A DNA stretch of 64,000 bases from contig NZ_CP093281.1 of the NCBI RefSeq assembly GCF_026651855.1, positions 620,001 through 684,000 of the forward strand, written 5' to 3'. This DNA comes from Pseudomonas silvicola (lineage in GTDB: Bacteria; Pseudomonadota; Gammaproteobacteria; Pseudomonadales; Pseudomonadaceae). The position numbers and the translations under genes are program-made. Below the pieces are notes generated by a model that worked only from the letters and a program-made list of their open reading frames with translations, did not search any database and was not told the origin of the DNA. Below, piece after piece: positions 19,563 to 30,386 of the stretch; the stretch's first letter is position 1; every line of letters starts with the position of its first letter.

Positions 19563-20959
19563 TCAAACAGGTTTGACACCAGCGCCAATCAGCGCCTGCT
19601 CAAATTATCCGAGGAAAATCGCCAGCTCTTCGTTGGTGATCAGCAGTGACGGCAACAGACGCAGTACTGCACCGTGACGACCGCCACGCTCCAGAATCAG
19701 ACCTGCTTCGAAGCACTTCTTCTGCAGTGCAGAATTATTCACTACCATCAGCCGGCAGGCTACCCATATGGTCAGCCGCTTCGTTTGGTTTAACGATCTC
19801 GTATACCGATCATCATGCCCAGACCGCGGATGTGGCCGATAACCGGGAAGCGTTTCTGCATCTCAGCCAGCTGTGCTTCAGCCCATTCACCTTGTTCAGC
19901 CACTTTACCGGCGATGTTCTGCTCGGTCAGGACTTTCAGAGTGGCCAGACCGGTTCACGTTTGCCATCGCCAGCATTTGGTTGCCGCGGAAGGTACCAGT
20001 GTGGTGACCTGGAGACCAGGCGTCGAACTGCTTTTTGATACCCAGAACAGCCAGTGGCAGACCACCGCCTACTGCTTTAGACATCACAATAATGTCTGGC
20101 TCAATGCCTGCGTGTTCGAAGGCAAAGAATTTGCCGGTACGGGCAAAGCCAGCCTGAACTTCATCAAGAATCAGCAGAATGCCGTGTTCCTGAGTGACTT
20201 TACGGATGCGCTGCAGCCACTCGACCGGAGCAGGGTTCACACCGCCTTCACCCTGAACGGCTTCCAGGATAACGGCTGCAGGCTTGCGCACGCCGCTTTC
20301 CACGTCGTTGATCAGGTTTTCGAAGTAGTAAGTCAGAGCTTTCACACCCGCTTCACCGCCGAGACCCAGTGGGCAACGGTACAGATGCGGGTAAGGCATG
20401 AACTGCACTTCTGGCATCATGCCGTTAACGGCTTCTTTCGGTGACAGGTTGCCAGTCACAGCCAGCGCACCATGAGTCATACCATGGTAACCACCAGAGA
20501 AGCTGATCACGCCGCTACGGCCAGTGACTTTCTTCGCCAGCTTCAGTGCTGCTTCAACCGCATCCGCACCGGAAGGACCGGTGAACTGCAGGCAATATTC
20601 TTTACCCTGGCCAGGCAGCAGCGAGAGCAGAGATTCTGAGAATTGATCTTTCAGAGGTGTCGTCAGATCAAGAGTATGTAACGGCAAGCCGCTGGTAATG
20701 ACATTTTGGATGCTCTGCAGAACATCAGGATGGTTATGACCAAGTAGCCAGCGTCCCTGCGCCAGCCAGGCAGTCAAGATATTGTTTATTCTCGACATCA
20801 CCTGTGATCCACACGCCGTTGGCTTTGGCAATCATAAGGCAACTTGCGCGGGTAGCTCCTGACGTTTGATTCAAACTCAGCTGACGAGGCTAAAGCGTCG
20901 TTGTTTCCATTGAATGCGTTGGCACCAAAATTATCAATACGGACTTTATCCGTCATCAT
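19563..20959 (-). CDS. dat: Diaminobutyrate--2-oxoglutarate aminotransferase
   Basis: Class III PLP aminotransferase converting aspartate semialdehyde and glutamate to L-2,4-diaminobutyrate. Start ATG 20957-20959 (a second ATG follows in frame) with GGAGAGAT. Seen: [60 protein letters not shown] (PLP-binding Asp), [17 protein letters not shown] (PLP Lys) and the C-terminus [12 protein letters not shown] before TGA 19563-19565. About 465 aa. Frameshifts near 20850, 20790, 19960-19900, 19800 and 19610. First gene of the dat-ddc operon for diaminobutyrate and 1,3-diaminopropane; diaminobutyrate may also feed a secondary metabolite pathway elsewhere (inference). Confidence 0.9.
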
Positions 20960-21181
20960 ATCTCTCCTTCAACCGGGGCTCGTGATGGCTGGCCGATTGA
21001 CTAGTTGAACAAAAAAGTATCAGTGGTTTTAAAAAACGCGGCCAATATAGAGCCTTTTGACGTACATACAATGATTTATTTTTGTTTAGATTTGTTTATT
21101 CTTTTCCATATAGGAATCAGGGCGGGCCACTAATTGCGGCTATTTTAGCGCCAGCAGATGAGTGGTTATTAAATAATCGTG

Positions 21182-21926
21182 TTAATACAAAAGACTTGCC
21201 CGCCAGTGCAATCCAGGACCAAAAGCAAGGGGTTGATTAAGGTCACGTTGCCAGCCCAGTTTGGCGATAAACAGCGCACAAATTGCCCCGCTACAAGCCA
21301 GTAATAGTACATAGGGTAAGAGTGCCCAACCCAACCACGCGCCTAATGCTGCCACTAACTTTGCGTCTCCTAAACCCAATGCCAGTCTCCCGCTAAAATA
21401 TTGATATATATAGCGGATTAGCCAAAGCGCGCTGTAACCCACCACCGCACCAAAGACGGCATCATGGAGTGAGCCTGGTAGCCATTCTCCTGCCTTTAAT
21501 AATAGTCCAAGCCATAGCAAAGGCAGGGTGATTACATCTGGCAACAAATATGCTCGTAATCGATGATCGCGACGGTTAGCAGTAGCCAAAACAGCACGAG
21601 TAAGGCGAGCAATGATTTATCAACCGGGAGGCGCGACAAATACCAGGCTGATTGTTGCACAGGCAGTTTCTGTTAACGGATAGCGCAGGCTGATAGCACA
21701 ACGGCAAAAATGACACCGACCGCGTAGTAACACCCAACTCACTAACGGGATATTGTCTCGCCAGCGCAAACATTTTTTGCAAACAGTGCAGTGTGAAGCC
21801 GGTTGCCTTAAATTCACGCTATTGCCGGGCTGTAAAAGCTGCAGAGGCACGCGATAAATAACGACATTAATAAAGCCCGATGCTCAAGGCTATCACCGTT
21901 GCCAGCAACCACAGTATCCACTCCAT
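21182..21926 (-). CDS. Prepilin peptidase (type IV prepilin leader peptidase, A24 family)
   Basis: Inner-membrane aspartic protease that cleaves and N-methylates prepilins and pseudopilins. Seen: the cytoplasmic zinc-type domain with two CxxC pairs (CTVCKKCLRW ... CHFCRC), the first catalytic Asp in YLLPDVITLPLLWLG, and the second in the GxGD motif LALGLGDAKLVAALGAWLGW. ATG 21924-21926 (MEWILWLLATVIALSIG). About 248 aa when joined, slightly short for the family (about 270), mainly at the N-terminus. Frameshifts near 21870, 21780, 21640 and 21575. No pilin, GspE or pil gene is adjacent, so it is an isolated peptidase here. Confidence 0.85.
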
Positions 21927-22234
21927 GTTGACCTCTTGTTCCTTTCCGGTTTTTTATCGAAAAGAAACCTACGCCTGAAGCGCGAAGGAGGCGAGTATCA
22001 AAGGGGAATTACGGTGTTTTACATCGCGTTTCACGATCGGTGTTCAGGCGATGAGGAGCAAATGCCGATCGCGACTGAACCGTTACCGCTTCCCCGTTGG
22101 GAGGAGGTGTGCCAAAAACTTTTCAGCAGATAAACAGGTGGTGCAGAGCAGTGGAAATGGGACGGCGTCCGTGGCGAGGAGGGATGCGTTTAGCGCAAGG
22201 CGCACAGCTTACCGTGCTAACAGCAACCCATGCA
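21927..22234. other. Intergenic region, no gene recognised
   Basis: Upstream of the prepilin peptidase gene. Short plus-strand frames (for example 21936-22133) show no recognisable protein pattern. No terminator or operator was found. Confidence 0.4.
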
Positions 22235-22444
22235 TCATGACTGCTGTTTGAACATCTGGATAGCTTCCTGCACGTTGCTGGTCGCCAGGGACATCACACG
22301 GTCATTATTGAGGAACACGTCATAGTGACCCGCATTGTAGCGGAAGACATAGAGGTCTCCGCGGAAACGTAACCCTTTGGTTTTCACGCCAATATGATGG
22401 CGACGCAGGGCGGCCTGCGCCAGTCTGTCAGCTCCGGTGTTCAT
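22235..22444 (-). CDS. Small hypothetical protein
   Basis: Uninterrupted 69-residue frame. Start chosen at ATG 22442-22444 because GGAGGGG lies 8 nt upstream; an in-frame ATG two codons earlier overlaps the Shine-Dalgarno. The sequence is basic at the N-terminus (ADRLAQAALRRHHIGVKTK), then has an alternating pattern GDLYVFRYNAGHYDVFLNND suggesting a small beta-sheet domain, and ends in a helix (NVQEAIQMFKQQS). Not a family I recognise. No cysteine, signal peptide or membrane segment. Confidence 0.55.
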   Translation of the reverse strand: MNTGADRLAQAALRRHHIGVKTKGLRFRGDLYVFRYNAGHYDVFLNNDRVMSLATSNVQEAIQMFKQQS

Positions 22445-22958
22445 CTTCATCCCCTCCAATCGTTTCAACGCCAATATCCCGACATAGAGTATGGTTTGAA
22501 AGCATTAACCTTAAGAACAGCGCTGCGACTTTGCTAACACACTGTTTAATTGTCATTTTCCTTCATCTTCAGATTTCAATTTTTGGTGTTCAAGCTGCAA
22601 ACGAAATGTTTCACGAGTTTAGTCATCTTGATGAAACTTTGGTGACGCTAAATAGCGGCACATAACGGTTGAACAGTACATCTTCTACCAATCCTCAACA
22701 TTTTAAGAAGCCAGCGCGCGTTACCCATTTAATGTTCAGTTAGTTTTCATCCAGTATTTTGTTCTACAAGCAATAAGACAGGTGTGCTTAAGTTATTTGC
22801 TGTAGGTTAAAAAATTAACACTTAGTGCCATCTAATTTTTTCTGTGTAATCTAAGTTTAAACAGCAAGTTACTGAAAGTTGTTATGGATCTGAATCACTG
22901 CACACTGCAACTGGTCCTGTTGCAGGCAATTTTAGGTGTAAAACGTTAAGGTAAACTT
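22445..22958. promoter_or_regulatory. Long leader/upstream region of the arn operon
   Basis: A 514-bp AT-rich stretch without a gene, expected to hold the PmrA- and PhoP-responsive promoter of arnB. By eye only a degraded PmrA-box-like element was found: TTTAAT-N5-GTTAGT at 22728-22744 against the known YTTAAK-N5-YTTAAK. No clean -35/-10 pair was assigned. The function is inferred from the operon that follows. Confidence 0.4.
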
Positions 22959-24088
22959 ATGACTTTTCTTCCATTCTCGCGCCCCGCTTTGGGCGAGGAA
23001 GAGTTAGCGGCAGTAAAAGAGGTTTTTGAATCAGGTTGGATCACCACCGGCCCGAAAAATGCGGCGTTGGAACAAGCCTTTTGCCAGTTAACCGGCAATC
23101 AACATGCGATTGCTGTCAGTTCCGCCACGGCAGGCGCCACGTCACCCTCGCGTTAGACATCCAGCCGGGTGATGAGGTGATCACGCAACCTTCTACTGAC
23201 GTGGGTATCCACCATCAACATCATTACGCTGCTGGGTGCAACGCCAGTGATGATTGATGTTGACCGCGATACGCTGATGGTCACGCCTGAGCAAATTGAA
23301 GCGGCCATCACGCCTCAGACGCGTGCCATCATTCCGGTGCATTATGCCGGTGCTCCTGCGGTTGTACATTGACGCCATTCGCGCCATTGGTGAACGCCAT
23401 GGCATCGCAGTGATCGAAGATGCGGCACACTCTGCAGGTTGTTATTACAAGGTCAGCATGTCGGTAATAAGGGCACGGCTATTTTCTCTTTCCATGCCAT
23501 TAAAAACATGACCTGCGCGGAAGGTGGCTTAGGTATTTACCGATGACGCTGAGTTGGCCGATCCGTGCGCTCAAATTCCACGGCAGGTGTTGGTGCCCGC
23601 TGATACGTCACGCATGGCCGTAAACCGCAGGCTGAGTGATTATGCCTGGGTTCAAATATAACTGCCGGACATTAGCGCTGCGATTGCTCTGGTTCAGTTG
23701 AACAAACTGCCCGCCATCAATCTCGCCGTGCAGAGTGCCGCCCCTTTATTTAAAGAACTGGCTGATACGCCATTTCCTGCCATTGTCTCAACCCACCTGG
23801 GCGCATCAACACGCCTGGCATTTGTTCATCATTCGCGTTGATGAAGCACAGTGTGGACTCAGCCGCGATGCGTTGATGGAAACGCTGAAAGCACAAGACA
23901 TCGGCACTGGTTTGCATTTCCGCGCGGCACATACCCACAAATATTATCGCGAACGCTACCCACAACTTTCCTTGCCAAACACGGAATGGAATAGCGACCG
24001 CATTTGCTCAATACCGCTGTTTCCAGATATGAGCGATGACGACGTTAGCCGCGTGATCAGCGCATTACGTCATATCGCTGGAGTTTGA
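22959..24088 (+). CDS. arnB: UDP-4-amino-4-deoxy-L-arabinose--oxoglutarate aminotransferase
   Basis: PLP enzyme of the DegT/DnrJ/EryC1 family that makes UDP-Ara4N in the cytoplasm. Seen: [71 protein letters not shown] (PLP-binding Asp), [16 protein letters not shown] split by shifts (PLP Lys within HAIKN), [20 protein letters not shown] and [19 protein letters not shown]. About 377 aa, as expected. Frameshifts near 23140, 23205, 23350, 23450, 23540-23660 and 23810. First gene of arnBCADTEF, with AAGGT before ATG 22959. Confidence 0.92.
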
Positions 24089-24093
24089 TTGAC

Positions 24094-25076
24094 ATGCTCC
24101 GAAGAAAGATATTCGTAAAGTCTCCGTGGTGATCGGTTTTACAACGAAGAGGAGAGCCTGCCAGGTTGGTGCGTCGCACCGATGCGGCATGTGCTGTGCT
24201 GAATCTCGATTATGAGATTTTGCTGGTGGATGACGGCAGTAGCGACCGCTCAGGTGAGATGATCGCCGATGCTGCTGACATGCCCGGAAGCCATGTGGTC
24301 GGCGTATTGCTGAACCGCAACTATGGACAGCACTCGGCAATCATGGCGGGTTTGGCCGTAGCCATCAGGCGACCTGATTATCACACTGGATGCGGATTGC
24401 AGAGAATCCCCGAAGAGATCCCCAATCTGGTGCTAGCCTCAGCAGGGGTATGACGTGGTCGGTACTGTGCGTCAAAATCGTCAGGACAGTTGGTTTCGTC
24501 GCCGCGCTTCCCGCACCATCAACCAGCTGATTCAACGCGTCACCGGTAAAGCGATGGGTGACTATGGCTGCATGTTACGTGCTTATCGCCGTCACATTGT
24601 CGATGCCATGCTCAACTGTCACGAGCGCAGCACTTTTATTCCTATCCTGGCCAACACCTTTGCGCGCCGCACGATTGAGCTGCCTGTCGCCCACGCCGAG
24701 CGCGAATTTGGTGATTCGAAATACAGCTTTATGAAGCTGATCAATTTGATGTACGACCTGGTGACTTGCCTGACCACCACGCCACTGCGCCTGCTGAGTA
24801 TTGTTGGCAGTCTGATTGCATTGGCCGGTTTCGCCTTCTCACTGGTACTGATCGTATTGCGTCTGTTCCTCGGTGCCGACTGGGCCGGAGACGGAGGTGT
24901 TCATGCTGTTTGCGGTGCTGTTTATTTTGTCGGCGCGCAATTTTATCGGTATGGGCCTACTCGGCGAATACATCGGCCGAATTTACAACGACGTCCGCGC
25001 TCGTCCGCGCTACTTCATTCAACGTGTTATTAACTCGCAGAAAGATGTCTCCTCTGTACAGGAAATTGAGCAATGA
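24094..25076 (+). CDS. arnC: Undecaprenyl-phosphate 4-deoxy-4-formamido-L-arabinose transferase
   Basis: GT2 glycosyltransferase that moves formyl-Ara4N from UDP to undecaprenyl phosphate at the inner membrane. Seen: [53 protein letters not shown]-like region split by shifts, [40 protein letters not shown] and two C-terminal membrane helices ([40 protein letters not shown]). Start at ATG 24094, five bases after arnB. About 327 aa. Frameshifts near 24140, 24165, 24365-24450 and 24890. The stop overlaps the arnA start (ATGA). Confidence 0.92.
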
Positions 25077-27051
25077 AAACTATCGTCTTCGCCTATCACG
25101 ATATGGGCTGTGCAGGTATTACTGCGCGCTGTTAAATGCGGGTTTCGAAATCAGCGCGATCTTCCTCATGCTGATTCTGCTAATGAGCCACTTCTTTGGT
25201 TCTGGCCCGTTTGGCGGCAGGCAGGAGTATCGCGGTGTATGCGCTCGGAAGATGCTAACCATCCGCTGTGCGTTATTTTTGTTAAATCATAGCGCTCAGT
25301 TACATTTTCTCCTTCTACTATCGCAATCTGCTCAATGACAGCATCCTCAGCAGCGCGCGCCTGGGCGCTTTCAACCTGCATGGTTCACTGCTGCCTAAAT
25401 ATCGTGGGCGCGCGCCACTTAACTGGGCGTTAGTGAATGGCGAGACTGAAACCGGCGTGACCCTGCATCGCATGGTAAAACGCGCGGATGCGAGGCGATA
25501 TCGTCAACTTCAGCAGCGTGTCGCCATTGATGAACAAAGAAAACGCCTTAACTCTGCATCGCAAACTGACAGCCTGTGCTACACAACTGCTGGAGCAGGC
25601 ACTGCCAGCGATGAAACGTGGTGAAATTGCGGCAATTCCTCAGGATCACAGCCAGGCGACGGTGGTGGGACGTCGCACACCAGAAGACGGTCGCATTAAG
25701 TGGGAGCAGTCTGCAGTCAATCAACAACCTGGTCCGTGCGGTCACCGATCCATGGCCGGGCGCATTTGCTTTCGCGGGAACCGTGAAGTTTGTCGTGTGG
25801 AAAGGGCGCGTACATGCTGATGCGCCAAAAGCGAAGCCAGGCACAGTGATTTCCGTTGAGCCTTTCCTGATTGCTTGCGGGGAGGGTGCGCACTGGAAGT
25901 GGTGACCGGACAAAGTGAAAATGGCGTCTATATGAACGGCAGCCAGTTGGCGCAGAGTCTGGGGATGGTGCCGGGCGCACTGTTGTACTCTCAGCCAGTT
26001 GCAGCCGTTAAACGTCGTACGCGTGTACTGATCCTGGGTGTAAACGGAGTTTATCGGTAACCACTTGACCGAACGTTTGCTGCAGGATGACAACTTTGAG
26101 TTTACGGTCTGGATATCGGCTCTGATGCTATCAGCCGTTTCTCGATCAGCGCGCTTCCACTTTGTTGAAGGTGATATCAGCATTCACTCAGAGTGGATCG
26201 AATATCACATCAAAAAATGTGACGTGGTGTTGCCACTGGTGGCGATTGCTACGCCAATTGAATACACCCGACCCGCTGCGCGTGTTCCGAACTCGATTTT
26301 GAAGAGAACCTCAAGATCATCCGCGATTGCGTCAAATACAAAAAGCGCATCATCTTCCCTTCCACGTCAGAAGTGTACGGCATGTGCACCGATAAACACT
26401 TCGATGAAGATCACTCCAACCTGGTGGTGGGGCCGATCAACAAACAGCGCTGAGATCATATTCGGTTTCCAAACAGCTGCTGGACCGCGTGATTTGGGCC
26501 TATGGCGAAAGAAAGAAGGGCTGCGTTTCACGCTGTTCCGTCCTTTCAACTGGATGAGGCCCGCGTCTTGATAACCTCAACGCTGCGCGTATTGGTAGCT
26601 CCCGTGCGATCACCCAATTGATCCTCAACCTGGTGGAAGGTTCGCCGATCAAGTTAATCGACGGTGGTGCACAGAAGCGCTGCTTCACTGACATTCGTGA
26701 TGGTATTGAAGCTTTGTTCCGCATCATTGAGACAAGAACAACAACTGCGACGGTCAGATCGTCCAGCGTCGGTAACCCGGAAAACGAGGCGAGCATCAAG
26801 AGCTGGCGGAACGTCTGCTGGCAAGCTTCGAACGTCATCGCTGCGCAACCAATTCCGCCGTTCGCCGGTTTCCGCGAAGTAAGAGCAGCAGCTACTACGG
26901 TAAAGGTTATCAGGACGTCGAGCATCGTAAGCCGTCAATCAAAATGCGCGTCGCTTGCTGGACGGACGCCGACCATTGAGATGGATACCACGATCGATAA
27001 CACGCTGGATTTCTTCCTGCGCACCGTTGAGTTACGCAGGATAAGCCATGA
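25073..27051 (+). CDS. arnA: Bifunctional UDP-glucuronate decarboxylase / UDP-Ara4N formyltransferase
   Basis: Two-domain cytoplasmic enzyme. The N-terminal formyltransferase domain has [20 protein letters not shown] (catalytic Asn/His) and [20 protein letters not shown]. The C-terminal domain is a short-chain dehydrogenase that oxidatively decarboxylates UDP-glucuronate: [12 protein letters not shown]-like Rossmann start, [55 protein letters not shown] (catalytic Ser/Glu), [12 protein letters not shown] and [20 protein letters not shown]. About 660 aa, as in E. coli ArnA. At least ten frameshifts are spread evenly through it, a clear sign of sequence error. Start overlaps the arnC stop; the TGA at 27049 overlaps the arnD start. 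Confidence 0.93.
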
Positions 27052-27926
27052 AAATTGGTTTGCGCGTAGATGTTGATACCTGGCGTGGAACCAAACTCGG
27101 CGTTCCGGCGCTGCTAGAGCAGTTTAGCCTGCATCAGTTGCAGGCCAGTTTCTTCTTTAGCGTTGGGCCGGATAACATGGGGCGCCACTTGTGGCGCCTG
27201 ATGAAACCGCGCTTCTTATGGAAAATGCTGCGCTCGCGCGCAGCTTCACTCTACGGGTGGGATATTTTGTTGGCTGGTACGGCCTGGCAGGACGTGTGAT
27301 TGGCGCGGTCTGGAGGAGATCATCAGCGCCACAGCCGATCATCATGAAGTCGGTCTGCACGCGCGGGATCGCTTTGCACACAGCAAACTGGGCGGGCGTG
27401 GTCAGAAGAAGTTGCTGGAACAGATTTCGCGTGGGAAAGCCGCACTGGAAGCGATTATCGGTGACGCTGTCACTTGCTCTGCCGTGGCCGGATGGCGGGC
27501 GGATGGCCGCGTTGTCGCCGCTAAGCAGACCTTCGGTTTCAGCTACAACAGTGATTGTCGTGGTACTGGACCCTTCTTGCCGCGTCTGCGTGATGGCAGC
27601 TTAGGCACGGTGCAAATCCGTGACATTGCCTACCTGGGATGAAGTAGTCGGACAGTCGGTTAGCGCCGCTGACTATAACGATTTCATTCTTGAGCAGATG
27701 CTCGCAGCCGAAGGATCGCCGGTGTACACCATTCATGCTGAAGTTGAAGGCATTATCGGTTCTAAGGCGTTTGGCGAGTTATTAACCCGCGCGGAGCAAC
27801 AAGGCATTCACTTCTGTCCTCTACAGGCGAGTTGTTACCTGACGATCTCCTTTTTTACTCCCGCAGGGCAATCTGGTACGTGGGCATATACCCGGACGCG
27901 AAGGCTGGCTGGGCTGCCAGCGCTAA
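27048..27926 (+). CDS. arnD: 4-deoxy-4-formamido-L-arabinose-phosphoundecaprenol deformylase
   Basis: NodB-type polysaccharide deacetylase-fold enzyme that deformylates undecaprenyl-P-Ara4FN, making the step irreversible. Seen: [20 protein letters not shown] (metal-binding Asp pair), [32 protein letters not shown] split by shifts (His ligands), [33 protein letters not shown] and [20 protein letters not shown]. The joined frame ends EGWLGCQR at TAA 27924-27926, about 295 aa. Frameshifts near 27280, 27320, 27410, 27640, 27810 and 27890. Confidence 0.92.
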
Positions 27927-27955
27927 ACGTTAACAGGAAACTATAGGAACCACGG

Positions 27956-29614
27956 ATGCGTACAGGCACCAAAACGGCGCTGCTGCTGGCGCTTTTCGCG
28001 CTTTATTATCTTATCCCGATCGAATTCCGCGCTTTATGGCAGCCGGATGAAACCCGCTACGCTGAAATCAGCCGTGAAATGCTGGTCAATGGCAATTGGT
28101 TGGTACCGCACTTCTTTGATTTGCGTTATTTCGAAAAGCCCATAGCGGGTTATTGGGTCAACAATATCGGCCAGCTCTTGTTTGGCCATACCAACTTCGG
28201 TGTACGCGCCGGTTCGATTTTTTGCACCACGATCAGTGCAGTGCTGATTTATTGGCTGGGTCATCAGATGTTTGCCAGCCGGAAAATCGCTCTGACCGGC
28301 AGCATCATTTTTCTCACTTCGCTTCTGGTGTATGGCATTGGCACTTACGCGGTGCTGGATCCTATTCTGCTGTTGTGGATGGTTGCCGCGATGTGCTGCT
28401 ATTGGCCTGGTGGCGCAAGCTTCTACTACGCAACAGCGTCTCTGCGGCTATGTGCTGCTGGGCGCAGCCTGCGCGATGGGCTTCATGACCAAGGGCTTCC
28501 TTGCGCTGGCGGTGCCGGTATTGGCGATAGTGCCCTGGGCGATTTGGCAAAAACGCTTCGGCGAGCTATTACGCTGGGGACCTTTGACGATCATCGTTGC
28601 CGCACTGCTCAGTGCGCGTGGGCGCTGGCCATTTATCGCCAGGAAGGATTTCTGGCATTACTTCTTCTGGGTTGAGCATATTCAGCGCTTTGCAGAGAAA
28701 GATGCACAGCACAAAGCCCCTTCTGGTATTACCTGCCGGTGTTGCTGGCGGGATGACCTGCCATGCTGGCGCTGCTGGGCTCTGATGGGCGCATGGCGCC
28801 AGCGTCGTCAACATGCGGGGCCGTTTACCTGTTAAGTTGGGTGATCTTGCCACTGCTGTTCTTTAGCATCGCTAAAGGCAAACTGCCGACCTACATTCTG
28901 CCGTGCTTTGCACCTTTAGCACTGTTGATGGCGCATTACGCCCACAGTGGTTCTGCACAGTTAGTGAGGGTGTTTAAAGTTAATGGCTGGATAAACCTGC
29001 TGTTTGGCGCCATAACCACCTTAGTCCTGTTGGTGGTGGTTGCGCCATGGGGATTGGCGCACAAGCCCGTTTATACCCATGATGAAATACTGCCATTAAT
29101 CTGTGGCGCACTGGCCTTTGCCGGCTGGGGCATTATGGGGTGGTTCAGTCTCAAACCGGGTGCCTGCCGTTGGCAACTGGCGGCGCTTTGTCCGTTAACG
29201 CTGGCGCTACTGATCGGCTTCGCGATACCGCAGAAGGTTCGTGATTCAAACAGCCGCAGAGTTTTGTACGGGCTATGCATCATCGAACTGGCAGAAAGCC
29301 GTTATCTGCTGGCTGACAATCCTGGCATCGCGGCTGCGGTGGCGTGGGAAACTGAGCGCAGTGATATCACTTTCTATGATGCCAAAGGCGAACTGCAATA
29401 CGGTCTTAGCTATCCCGATGCGAAAACGCGCTATGTTGATGGCGCAGCATTTGCTGACTGGCTGCGTGAACATCGTCGCCGCCAGCCTGCAAAGTGTCCG
29501 TAGTGATGATGCTCAACTCGGGCGAGAACGGGCCTGACCGCAATACCAACGCCGGATAATGACATTTATCGTCAAGGTCGACTGGTCTATTACGGTTATA
29601 ACGCGACACCATGA
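27956..29614 (+). CDS. arnT: Lipid A 4-amino-4-deoxy-L-arabinosyltransferase
   Basis: Polytopic inner-membrane glycosyltransferase (GT83, PMT superfamily) that transfers Ara4N from undecaprenyl phosphate to lipid A on the periplasmic side, giving polymyxin resistance. Seen: [20 protein letters not shown] with the DE motif, [40 protein letters not shown], repeated hydrophobic helices, and [20 protein letters not shown]. The last part, [18 protein letters not shown], ends at TGA 29612-29614 overlapping arnE. About 552 aa. Frameshifts near 28410, 28610, 28730-28770, 29230 and 29500. RBS is weak (TAGGAACC). Confidence 0.93.
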
Positions 29615-29934
29615 ACCTGTTGCTTATTCTTCTGGTCAGTTTGTTGAGCTGCGCCGCCCAGCTGTCAAAGCAGGCGGCGTATCTGGGATGCGCCACGGCA
29701 AGAAGCAGCTCATCTTGTGGATTGCGCTGAGCCTCTTTTTGCTCGGCGTGGCGATGTGCTGACTGGTATTGCGTGTGGTGCCCGGTCAGCGTGGCCTATC
29801 CGATGCTGAGTCTCAACTTCGTGTTGGTGGCCATCGCAGCTAAGTTGATCTGGCGTGAGACATACACCTTACAACAATGGTTCGGTACGCTGGCGATTGT
29901 TGCCGGGGTCGCGCTGATGGGGTGCCACCTATGA
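29611..29934 (+). CDS. arnE: Ara4N-phosphoundecaprenol flippase subunit ArnE
   Basis: Small multidrug-resistance-like membrane protein with four helices; with ArnF it flips undecaprenyl-P-Ara4N to the periplasmic face. Seen: [18 protein letters not shown] then SKQAA, LILWIALSLFLLGVAM, VAYPMLSLNFVLVAI-like segment and a C-terminal IVAGVALMGCHL. The ATG overlaps the arnT stop and the TGA overlaps the arnF start, as in enterobacterial arn operons. Frameshifts near 29685, 29765 and 29790. Confidence 0.88.
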
Positions 29935-30300
29935 AAGGGGTGATCCTCGCTGTGTAGCGTGCTGCTGGTGTCGCTGGCGCAATTGGTCCTGCGTGCCGCG
30001 TGCTACATTTCCGCCATTGACTGCCAATCCTTAGCCCGCAATTCTGGCAGCATCTGCAGCCGCTGCTCCACTTGCTCAGTCTGGGACTTGGTGCGTACGC
30101 ATTATCGATGCTGTGCTGGATGCTGGCGCTGCGTCATATGCAGCAACCGCCTCTATCCGTTGCTGAGCCTGAGTTATGTGCTGGTGTGGCTGGCAGCTAT
30201 TTCGTTGCCAATGTTCGGTGAAGCCTTCCGCTGGAGCAGTTTTGCCGGTGTTATGATTGTGTTTGGATTGTTGTGCGTTTCACTGCCGCGCAAACCTTAG
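29931..30300 (+). CDS. arnF: Ara4N-phosphoundecaprenol flippase subunit ArnF
   Basis: Partner of ArnE, four predicted membrane helices. Seen: MKGVILA, SVLLVSLAQLVLRA, and a clear C-terminal part YPLLSLSYVLVWLAAISLPM, FGEAFRWSSFAGVMIVFGLL, CVSLPRKP. Frameshifts near 29950, 30005, 30060 and 30145. Last gene of the arnBCADTEF operon; no ugd or pmr gene follows. Confidence 0.88.
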
Positions 30301-30386
30301 CCGCAAGAACGTTAGATGTGACAGGCGAGCCCCATGGAACCAAAGCGGGGACCACATCTCGTAGACGAGCTGCTTGCGTGACGCTG

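Noticed and set aside
19815-20444. 209-codon plus-strand frame inside dat
   Set aside because: Antisense to the well-conserved aminotransferase; rich in His/Cys/Phe as typical of shadow frames.
22728-22744. PmrA box upstream of arnB
   Set aside because: Only the first half-site matches the direct-repeat consensus; the second has two mismatches. Kept as a weak element, not as a called site.
25548-26183. 211-codon minus-strand frame inside arnA
   Set aside because: Antisense shadow; the plus strand encodes clear ArnA motifs throughout this interval.
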